Shown: positions 1-5,115 of the stretch, in pieces
Layout of the letters: every line of letters begins with the position of its first letter
Numbering within the stretch: position 1 is the first letter of the stretch
NCBI GenBank assembly: GCA_001412335.1
Contig: LKUF01000452.1
Location: forward strand, 1-6,467
DNA: 6,467 bases
Source of the DNA: Methanolinea sp. SDB
GTDB lineage: Archaea; Halobacteriota; Methanomicrobia; Methanomicrobiales; Methanospirillaceae
Direction of reading: 5' to 3'
Translations under genes and position numbers: made by a program
The notes under the pieces: generated by a model
Database searches by the model: none
Told to the model about the DNA's origin: nothing
Seen by the model: only the letters and a program-made list of their open reading frames with translations

Positions 1-225
1 ATCAATCTCTGGAACCTGTGGCAGAAGGAGGTGACAATCACCCATTCGTATGCTGCCGATTTCCACAACCTTTCAACTGCACTGAAATGGATCCAGTTCA
101 AGAGGATCAACGTGGCCGACATGATCACCCATGTCTTTCCATTAAAAGACACAGTCGAGGGGTTTTCCCTGACTGCCAGGCACCGGGATGGGAGCCTGAA
201 GGCAATCATCCACCCGCAGGAATAA
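1..225 (+). CDS. Zinc-type medium-chain alcohol dehydrogenase, C-terminal fragment (5' end outside window)
   Basis: The frame is open from base 1 to the TAA at 223-225, giving 74 residues that must continue upstream. The first GTG (31) is internal, because the residues before it (INLWNLWQKE) fit the fold. The tail has the look of the medium-chain dehydrogenase/reductase superfamily (sorbitol, threonine or alcohol dehydrogenase-like): a helix with a hydrophobic/charged pattern (DFHNLSTALKWI), then a segment like 'ITHVFPL' in which His-Phe-Pro-Leu precedes the last helix, and an ending 'DGSLKAIIHP' matching the common 'GSLKVVI.P' finish. Family members oxidise alcohols or polyols with NAD(P)+ in the cytoplasm. 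The catalytic zinc ligands and Rossmann motif lie outside the window, so substrate and cofactor cannot be assigned. A T6 tract follows the stop directly. The superfamily assignment is fairly secure; the exact enzyme is not. Confidence 0.8.
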   Translation: MNLWNLWQKEVTITHSYAADFHNLSTALKWIQFKRINVADMITHVFPLKDTVEGFSLTARHRDGSLKAIIHPQE

Positions 226-528
226 TTTTTTGTGTATGAACCGGGTTTGTCTGATGTGCTGTCATCTATGACCAATACACATTCATCTTGGTTGATTAAC
301 CGTTTTCATTCGGTATACAGCACCTCCGTGTAATTTGGCCGCCTTCTCCAATAATCGCTTGACGGAATCATGAGCTATTGATTCTTTTTCATTGGACAAA
401 CACCCCGGATGCTTCCGGACATGTGCATGCCTGATAAGTCGCAATAAAAAAATTGATGAAATTGTCATGATAGGATATTCCCGGGAATCTGTGCTGGCTT
501 GAGAGAGAAGGAGGTCTCGCCCGTTCAC
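225..528 (-). pseudogene. Decayed DDE transposase, N-terminal fragment
   Basis: Two minus-strand frames together read like the start of a DDE transposase of the IS4-like clan. The first (about 528 down to 310) contains 'SIAHDSVKRLLEK', which fits the 'ISHD.VTRFL' helix found shortly before the first catalytic aspartate in such enzymes. The homology then moves to another frame. After a TGA in 'LYTE*KRL', that frame reads 'INQDECVLVIDDSTSDKP' (about 299 down to 243), the typical strand carrying the first Asp of the DDE triad followed by a Lys-Pro. At least one frameshift (near 310-320) and one stop break it. Nothing beyond the first Asp is present: the fragment ends where the dehydrogenase stop codon lies. 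I see no terminal inverted repeats, so this is debris rather than an intact insertion sequence. The transposase reading is inferred from motif pattern; the exact IS family is not identified. Confidence 0.6.
226..231 (+). terminator. Oligo-T terminator after the dehydrogenase
   Basis: Six consecutive T residues begin immediately after the TAA of the dehydrogenase gene. Archaeal RNA polymerase can stop at short T-runs without a hairpin, so this is a plausible terminator. No stable stem precedes it. Confidence 0.45.
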
Positions 529-529
529 T

Positions 530-1190
530 GGCAGAAGACATAACTATATCCGGCAGTGTCACGAAAAAGTATCATCAGAATTCCGGAATACGCATCATTC
601 TCCTGGACGCCACGCAATATCCAATACTACCGGTATGAGGTGGACAATGGCGCAAGAGACCATTGCAAGACAACGGCTTTCAGGGAAGATACTCATGGTG
701 GTCCAGGTCCTGATGATCCACGTTTCGTGGTGATGGCTCACCCGTCCCGCCAGAGAAGAGGGAAGGCCATGAGGCTCGTACCGGTTCCGGGTGTGACGCT
801 TTCCACAGATCATGCATACGTCTGCGGTTCGAGGCAGGGTGCCGGGATTCCGGATTTCCCGGGTTTACCCTGCCTTTCGGAAAAAAGCCGCGGATTGCAT
901 GCATGGGAGATGGTGCGGCGGGCTTGCCATTCTCCGGCCGTCCGGGAGAACGGTCTCTTTCTTCCCACAAACGCCGGAGGAGGGCAGAGTGGATACGGAC
1001 AGCAGGGGGCCCCCTGCAGGATCCTGCAAGACGATGAAAAATGATCTTCGGGACCGGACCCCACTCTCGAGTCAGTTCGCCCGGCATCTCAGGATTGAGG
1101 CGGTAAACAAGATGAAAAACTCCCAAATGATTGGACGGCATTCGTACATCGGGGTCTGATACGGGAAGTAAACTTCACATACACAATACA
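530..1190. other. Long gene-poor region upstream of RNase J
   Basis: About 660 bases without a gene I can support. ORFs of 115-162 codons occur on both strands, but they overlap each other, lack Shine-Dalgarno sites, and encode proteins rich in Arg, Pro, Gly and Cys with no recognisable domain. This is what chance frames in GC-rich DNA look like. The stretch includes two overlapping palindromes (1002-1028) and several short GC-rich inverted or direct repeats (for example around 840-870). The last ~60 bases are AT-richer and probably hold the RNase J promoter, but no convincing TATA/BRE pair can be fixed. It may be eroded coding DNA; I see no clear homology in it. Confidence 0.5.
1002..1028. 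repeat. Two overlapping perfect palindromes
   Basis: GCAGGGGGCCCCCTGC (1002-1017) equals its own reverse complement, and TGCAGGATCCTGCA (1015-1028) does too. They share the TGC at 1015-1017. The unit GCAGG/CCTGC therefore occurs in alternating orientation, so alternative hairpins or a cruciform are possible. There is no loop, so a single-strand hairpin would have to open the central pairs. The function is unknown. Confidence 0.6.
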
Positions 1191-1196
1191 GGAGAG
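1191..1196 (+). promoter_or_regulatory. Ribosome binding site of the RNase J gene
   Basis: GGAGAG lies 8 bases before the ATG at 1205 and pairs with the CCUCC of the 16S rRNA 3' end. It supports this ATG as the start. Confidence 0.65.
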
Positions 1197-1204
1197 AAGA
1201 CGCA

Positions 1205-2542
1205 ATGGATATAGAAATAATTGCCGTGGGAGGATATGAAGAGGTCGGGCGGAATATGACCGCTGTCCGCTGCGGAAAAGAGATCGTGATCTTTGACATG
1301 GGGCTCCGCCTGGATCAACTGATGATACATGAGGATGCCGAGGTTGACCAGATGCACTCCCTTGATCTCATCCGGATCAAGGCTATCCCCGACGACACGG
1401 TGATGCAGACGGTCGAAGGATCGGTGAAGGCCATTGTCTGCTCACACGGGCATCTGGACCATATCGGGGCTATACCGAAACTTGCACACCGGTACAAGGC
1501 GCCCATCATCGCGACGCCGTATGCCACGGAACTGATCCGCCAGCAGATATCGGGAGAGAGGAAATTCGACGTCGGCAATAAACTCTTCGCGCTTGCAGCC
1601 GGGCAGAAATACACAATCTCCCGAAACCTGGTTCTTGAGTTTGTCCGGACGCAACACTCGATTATTGATACGGTCACCCCCGTGCTGCACACCCCGCGTG
1701 GTGCGATCGTCTACGCATGCGATTTCAAGTTCGACCGGACGCCGGTAATCGGTCAGCCGCCTGATTTTGCCCGCTTCCGGCAGATCGGCAAGGAAGGGGT
1801 CCTGGCGCTCATCGTGGAGAGCCCGTATATCCATCATTCAGGACGATGCCCGAGCGAACGGATTGCCCGCGATCTTGTTCGTGATGTTATCACGAGTTTC
1901 GAAGATGATAAAAACGCGATAATCGTATCAACGTTCTCCTCGCACATCTCCCGTGTGAAGACTATTGCGGAATGTGCACACGAGATCGGCAAAAAACCAG
2001 TCTTTCTCGGACGTTCGATGGAAAAATACGGAGGTACTGCTGAACAGATGAAATATGTCTCCTTTCCAAAATCGACCAGCGTGTTTGGGAACCGGAGGAC
2101 CGTCGATCGTTTCATGCGACGGATGATGAAAGAGGGAAAAGAGAAGTTTCTCCCGATTGTGACCGGCCACCAGGGCGAGCCTGGATCCATTCTTACCCGC
2201 ATCGCGCTCGGAGACACTCCCTATACACTGAGTAAGGGAGACAAGGTACTCTTCTCGGCAAATATCATCCCAAACCCGATGAATGTCGCACAGCGTTACC
2301 GGATCGAACAGTGTATCAAAAAAGCCGGCGGCCGGATTTTTGATAACCTCCACGTCAGTGGACATGCATACCGCGAGGATCATTTCGAGTTTCTCCATAT
2401 GCTCAATCCACAGCATATTATCCCTGCACACGCAGGCCTGAACATGACCTCCAACTATATCGAATTTGGAGGAGAACTCGGCTATACACTCAACAATGAT
2501 ATCCACCTGATGAAGAACGGAAAGCAGCTGTTGATACAATAA
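1205..2542 (+). CDS. rnj: Archaeal ribonuclease J (beta-CASP metallo-beta-lactamase RNase)
   Basis: The 445-residue protein matches the usual length of euryarchaeal RNase J, without the long C-terminal extension of bacterial forms. It starts at ATG with a good GGAGAG site, and the opening (EIIAVGGYEEVGRNM) is the normal N-terminus of the family. The metallo-beta-lactamase motifs are present: HGHLDH at 81-86 (motif II, Zn ligands), His151 in RTQHS (motif III) and Asp173 in ACDFKFD (motif IV). The beta-CASP part follows: Glu205 in IVESPY (motif A), His247 in STFSSH (motif B), His387 in HVSGH (motif C), and a final zinc-binding His409 in HIIPAH. All catalytic residues are there, so the enzyme should be active. 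Archaeal RNase J is a cytoplasmic, zinc-dependent 5'-to-3' exoribonuclease acting on 5'-monophosphate RNA in turnover and maturation; some members also cut endonucleolytically. It appears monocistronic: gene-poor DNA lies upstream and pseudogene debris downstream. No clear terminator is visible after the stop, only a weak 5-bp inverted repeat (CACCT/AGGTG). Start and family are secure. Confidence 0.95.
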   Translation: MDIEIIAVGGYEEVGRNMTAVRCGKEIVIFDMGLRLDQLMIHEDAEVDQMHSLDLIRIKAIPDDTVMQTVEGSVKAIVCSHGHLDHIGAIPKLAHRYKAPIIATPYATELIRQQISGERKFDVGNKLFALAAGQKYTISRNLVLEFVRTQHSIIDTVTPVLHTPRGAIVYACDFKFDRTPVIGQPPDFARFRQIGKEGVLALIVESPYIHHSGRCPSERIARDLVRDVITSFEDDKNAIIVSTFSSHISRVKTIAECAHEIGKKPVFLGRSMEKYGGTAEQMKYVSFPKSTSVFGNRRTVDRFMRRMMKEGKEKFLPIVTGHQGEPGSILTRIALGDTPYTLSKGDKVLFSANIIPNPMNVAQRYRIEQCIKKAGGRIFDNLHVSGHAYREDHFEFLHMLNPQHIIPAHAGLNMTSNYIEFGGELGYTLNNDIHLMKNGKQLLIQ

Positions 2543-2619
2543 CCTGGTCTTCACCTCACCGCTATCAGGTGTGGAAAAGATGGGTGTTTGGTTGATATCA
2601 ATGCAGGAGCACCGAAAGT

Positions 2620-2810
2620 GGAAAAATCATTGCCGAGAAATACCATGTTGAAAATCTGAGTGAACTCTGCAATATGAGTGCCAACCGTATTTCGAAAAAT
2701 TATCGTGAATTTAAACCAAAATAGTATTTGAGATTCGTGGATTCTTTGACTATATCGACCAGAATGAAGCAATAGATCTTCCAGGAAAAATCAGGAATCC
2801 CATGGTATAA
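2620..2810 (+). pseudogene. Frameshifted protein-coding remnant, unidentified
   Basis: Two adjacent frames have protein-like composition with no start or ribosome site. The first (2620-2724, stop TAG) reads 'KIIAEKYHVENLSELCNMS' and continues 'ANRISKNYREFKPK'. This amphipathic helical pattern, with 'LSELCNMSANRISK', resembles a helix-turn-helix recognition region. The second, shifted frame (2715-2810, stop TAA) reads 'FEIRGFFDYIDQNEAIDLPG'. They overlap by about 10 bases, as expected if one ancestral frame was broken by an indel near 2715-2722. The second frame is also in phase with the hydrolase remnant that follows, separated from it only by the TAA at 2808-2810. I cannot name the parent family. 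It may be chance, but the AT-rich, hydrophobic/charged alternation favours decayed coding sequence. Confidence 0.35.
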
Positions 2811-2985
2811 ACGATTTCTTTCTCGCAAGTAGTATATCACCAGATAGTGAACGGCACCTGGGATGACCTTTCCGGGCTCGAAAAGGACGTCATGCTCGTC
2901 GTCGGTACATATGATATCCTGACGCCCCCGTCTGCAGCCGTCCAGATCGCCGGGCAGATCGACGGGTCCTGGCTTGTCCGGAGAG
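2811..2985 (+). pseudogene. Alpha/beta-hydrolase C-terminal fragment
   Basis: An open frame after the TAA at 2808-2810 reads 'DVMLVVGTYDILTPPSAA' followed by 'VQIAGQIDGSWLVR'. This is the classic late part of an alpha/beta-hydrolase: the strand leading to the acid residue of the catalytic triad (G.YD.L.PP, here the Asp at about 2921-2923), then the helix and strand before the catalytic His. The nucleophile elbow (GxSxG) is not present upstream, and the catalytic His motif (GaGH) is missing. After 'GSWLVR' the sequence turns into the A-rich tract at 2986 and the end of the opposing gene. The fragment thus has neither end and cannot be functional. A GTG at 2847 could act as a start but has no ribosome site. 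Confidence 0.6.
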
Positions 2986-2992
2986 AAAAAAA
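2986..2992 (-). terminator. T7 tract after the minus-strand 417-residue ORF
   Basis: Seven A residues on the plus strand read as T7 on the minus strand, five bases beyond the TGA at 3000-2998. The position right after a stop codon suits archaeal oligo-T termination. Confidence 0.5.
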
Positions 2993-2997
2993 GATAC

Positions 2998-4251
2998 TCA
3001 CGCCTTCACCGGGCGGTTGTCAAGGATTTTTATGCTGTCATGCCCGGGCTTTGTTAACAACCCGTACCTGTTCAGGGTATCGAGGGCTTCCTCAAAGTCC
3101 CACTGGTTTTTGAATGACGTGATCTGGTTACGCACTTCCTGCAGGGGGATGGGTATCTCGAGGGCAAACGAGTCGACAAGGTCAAGATAGAGTTTCCGTG
3201 AATTATCATCGAGGCGATAGAGCCGTGATACTTCATATTGCGTGCTCACCACCTTCCTGGCCCGGTAATACATATCGGACCAGAGATCCACAGCCTGGGA
3301 GACATCCTTCTTTGATAATGTCAGATGGGCATGATACCGGGCAAAAGAGCGGCTTAACCGGGGCACAAGCGATGCGAAGTCCTGCTTGTAGGGGACCCAC
3401 CCCGAACCCCTGAACTCCTCGAGAACCGCATGGAACGTATCTGTCACATGTGATTCCAGGGAACCCGGTATCTCCGGTTTTGTCATGAGCGAATCGAGAA
3501 CAAACGCCGTCACCATCGGATTGAGGCTCTGCATGTCCATGGAATAGCTCTTCTGTGACCTGACCTCGACCTCTTCCAGTACCACGGGAATGTGCATGGG
3601 AAGCCGTTCGGGATTCAGATATGCCAGGCTGATCTCATCTGCCCGGGAATTTTCCACCTTCTTCTCCCTGCTGGAGATCGTATAGTAAAACGGGGAAGAA
3701 ACCTTCAAAAATTCCCGCGGGATAATCCCGAGACTCTTCTTGAATCCAAGCCAGGGCTTATTTTTTCCAAGGATGGCGGCATATACACCGCCCTTCTCAC
3801 CAGAGAGCGGTGGGGAAGAGACAGCATAGAGGGCAGAGCAAAGGGCAATACCGTCAACAACCTCCTCCTCCCCGAGGTAGGGTTTTGTGAAATAATCGTG
3901 AACCTCTTCCGGGGAGAGGACTCCACGTCCCGAACAGAGCGAATTGGGATCGACAGGGGACCAGGAATCGACATATTTTACTTCGAGTGTGTAATACCCG
4001 GCCGCATCTTTCACGGTCTCCTGTTTTCCTGTCGAGACCGACACATGAACCAGGCTACCGTTTTCAGGCGGGGGGCAATGGGCAACGTATAGTTCCCGCC
4101 TGGGGGTCTCGAGAAACGGTGACGGATCGAGATAGAACACGTTGCCCGAAGAATGGATCTGCCTGACAAAACCCTCATCCTCGCGTGAAAAGATCAATTC
4201 TTTCTCGATTGCCGAGAGACTGTGCCCATAGAGTCGGTTCTTCAGTGTCAA
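2998..4251 (-). CDS. Uncharacterised protein with MCM-like C-terminal lid and winged helix; possibly the 3' part of a split gene
   Basis: 417 residues from a TTG at 4251-4249. I do not recognise a named family. No signal peptide or membrane segment is visible. The middle (65-145) is beta-rich, then helical, and vaguely follows the order seen before the AAA+ core of MCM helicases: a strand 'YYTLEVKYVDSW' at 86-97, 'LSPEEVHDYF' at 112-121, and 'YLGEEEVVDGIALCSALYAV' at 125-144 where MCM has 'IYGHEDVK.AI.LQLFGG'. There is no Walker A (GxxGxGKS/T) or Walker B, so it is not an active ATPase. Residues 266-325 ('HVTDTFHAVLEEF', 'LSRSFARYHAHLTLSKKDVS', 'QAVDLW') resemble the MCM lid ('ARAHARL.L...VT.EDAE.AI.L'). 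Residues 353-412 look like a winged helix. A degenerate, MCM-derived protein is an inference. The start is weak: only a GGGGG stretch precedes it, and the frame is open upstream to the TGA at 4362-4360 without ATG or GTG. The true N-terminus may therefore be the upstream ORF. A T7 tract follows the stop. Confidence 0.6.
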   Translation of the reverse strand: MTLKNRLYGHSLSAIEKELIFSREDEGFVRQIHSSGNVFYLDPSPFLETPRRELYVAHCPPPENGSLVHVSVSTGKQETVKDAAGYYTLEVKYVDSWSPVDPNSLCSGRGVLSPEEVHDYFTKPYLGEEEVVDGIALCSALYAVSSPPLSGEKGGVYAAILGKNKPWLGFKKSLGIIPREFLKVSSPFYYTISSREKKVENSRADEISLAYLNPERLPMHIPVVLEEVEVRSQKSYSMDMQSLNPMVTAFVLDSLMTKPEIPGSLESHVTDTFHAVLEEFRGSGWVPYKQDFASLVPRLSRSFARYHAHLTLSKKDVSQAVDLWSDMYYRARKVVSTQYEVSRLYRLDDNSRKLYLDLVDSFALEIPIPLQEVRNQITSFKNQWDFEEALDTLNRYGLLTKPGHDSIKILDNRPVKA

Positions 4252-4362
4252 AATGGCCCCCGGATGATATGATAACTGAGCAGGAATACACTGGTACGAC
4301 CTTTCATAATAGGCATTCGGTTGGGCTCCGTGAAAGTGTAAAAGACGATACCAGACCGTTCA
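4252..4362 (-). other. In-frame TGA plus 36 open codons joining two ORFs
   Basis: The upstream ORF ends at TGA (4362-4360). The downstream ORF lies in the same frame, and the 108 bases between TGA and its TTG contain no stop and no ATG or GTG. Translation across the stop gives '...PARSRIRS-[TGA]-TVWYRLLHFHG'. In a winged helix this is where a two-stranded wing is expected: a basic strand, a turn (often Gly), then a strand such as 'TVWYRL'. The stop thus sits in the turn of an otherwise complete wing. A single base change from GGA (Gly) or CGA (Arg) would make it. No Shine-Dalgarno of quality and no promoter for a separate second gene can be seen here. Confidence 0.65.
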
Positions 4363-4812
4363 GGATCTGATCCGCGATCTCGCCGGATAGCCAAGATTTT
4401 CCAGTTCTTCAATCACAGTCTCGATTTCCTGGTAGGTCAGACCATCCACTGCCTCAATCTCGCGGAATGAAGGGGGCACATCGAGGTCTTCCAGGAGGCG
4501 CCGGAGCACAATCCGTGTTCTGGGATTCATTTTGCCTGGTAATTCATCAATGCTTTCATCGTCAAACAGATTATACTCCCGTCCCAATGAAGAGAGTTCT
4601 GCGACGGTCAGATCCTCTGCGAATACCAGCTCTTTCTCGGCAAACGATTCAATTACACCCATCACTGTGCGCAGTTCGAGGTCAGTCCTGTCCGCAACAG
4701 TAGAGGCCTGGAGTGGGTACTCCTCTTCCTGAAGGCATTTGAGCACTATCCGTTCTTCCCGGCCTAAATTGAATCTCATGTATTCATCGTTCCCATGTAT
4801 ATGTTCCAACAC
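4360..4812 (-). CDS. Tandem winged-helix DNA-binding protein, probably the 5' part of a split gene
   Basis: 150 residues if started at GTG 4812-4810. An ATG at 4779-4777 (codon 12, 'MRFNLGREERIVLK') is an equally good or better start, since the first helix of the domain begins there; neither has a strong Shine-Dalgarno site. Residues 17-80 form a winged-helix pattern: helix 'REERIVLKCLQEE', turn, helix 'QASTVADRTD', recognition helix 'LELRTVMGVIESFAEK', then a strand. After an acidic linker (80-95) a second copy follows: 'PRTRIVLRRLLEDL', 'SFREIEAVDG', 'LTYQEIETVIEELENLGY', and the first wing strand 'ARSRIRS', where the TGA stops it. Such tandem domains usually bind DNA as regulators or as parts of replication or recombination proteins. 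The second wing is incomplete in this ORF and is completed by the codons after the TGA, so a single 604-residue protein with the downstream ORF is likely in the ancestor. The exact function is unknown. Confidence 0.65.
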   Translation of the reverse strand: MLEHIHGNDEYMRFNLGREERIVLKCLQEEEYPLQASTVADRTDLELRTVMGVIESFAEKELVFAEDLTVAELSSLGREYNLFDDESIDELPGKMNPRTRIVLRRLLEDLDVPPSFREIEAVDGLTYQEIETVIEELENLGYPARSRIRS

Positions 4813-4942
4813 GATGTTATGGGCTTTTCGTCCATGGCAGGAAAGGAGGATATTGGGCCGTTTTCATCGATTGTGTGACCAATCGGTATTCCACATCCGA
4901 CAGGTGTCAGTGAACACCGAAGACGTTGTGAAAGAATGCAGG

Positions 4943-4947
4943 AAAAA
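4943..4947 (-). terminator. T5 tract downstream of tRNA-Leu
   Basis: AAAAA on the plus strand reads as TTTTT on the minus strand, within TCTCTTTTTCC, 23 bases past the tRNA 3' end. It is a plausible archaeal oligo-T terminator for the tRNA transcript. Confidence 0.4.
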
Positions 4948-4970
4948 GAGATGCGGACATCATGTCTGGA

Positions 4971-5055
4971 TGCGAGGGATGGGATTTGAACCCAAGAACT
5001 CCTGCGAGATCAGGCCCTGAACCTGACGCCTTTGACCTGGCTCGGCAACCCTCGC
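4971..5055 (-). tRNA. tRNA-Leu (anticodon CAG)
   Basis: The minus strand folds into an 85-base class II tRNA. The acceptor stem GCGAGGG pairs with CCCTCGC and the discriminator base is A. The D-arm stem is GCC/GGC. The anticodon stem TCAGG/CCTGA closes the 7-base loop TTCAGGG, giving anticodon CAG, which reads leucine codon CUG. The long variable arm (about 14 bases, CTC/GAG stem) is typical of leucine. The T-loop is TTCAAAT on the stem TTGGG/CCCAT, which has one T-T mismatch at its base. CCA is not encoded: TCC follows the discriminator, so the CCA must be added after transcription. There is no intron in the anticodon loop. The gene is transcribed in the same direction as the acyl-CoA synthetase, 60 bases after that gene ends. 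Confidence 0.97.
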
Positions 5056-5080
5056 TCCTCCTATAACTAGGAACTGATGG

Positions 5081-5089
5081 AAAATAAAG
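5081..5089 (-). promoter_or_regulatory. TATA-box-like element for tRNA-Leu
   Basis: The minus strand reads CTTTATTTT here, an AT-rich core starting about 26 bases before the mature tRNA 5' end in otherwise GC-rich surroundings. This is the normal spacing of the archaeal TATA box from a tRNA start. The T-rich run could also serve as a terminator of the upstream acyl-CoA synthetase. Confidence 0.5.
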
Positions 5090-5115
5090 ATGATTATTCT
5101 TATTTTACCCGGGCC

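Noticed and set aside
31..33. The GTG at 31, preceded by GGAG, as the start of a 64-residue gene
   Set aside because: The GAAGGAG upstream looks like a ribosome site, but the frame continues to base 1 and the residues fit the C-terminal domain of a dehydrogenase, so this is the end of a longer gene.
556..1044. A 162-codon plus-strand open frame and the overlapping 153-codon minus-strand frame (680-1141)
   Set aside because: Both have unnatural composition (Arg, Pro, Gly, Cys rich), no Shine-Dalgarno site and no domain; they overlap each other.
3592..4092. A 166-codon plus-strand open frame
   Set aside because: It is antisense to the 417-residue ORF, has no ribosome site and no recognisable protein features.
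4360..4362. TGA as a selenocysteine codon
   Set aside because: Known archaeal selenoproteins are confined to a few groups such as Methanococcales and Methanopyrus, the residue here would sit in a wing turn rather than a redox site, and I see no SECIS-like element. Pyrrolysine uses TAG, so it does not apply either.
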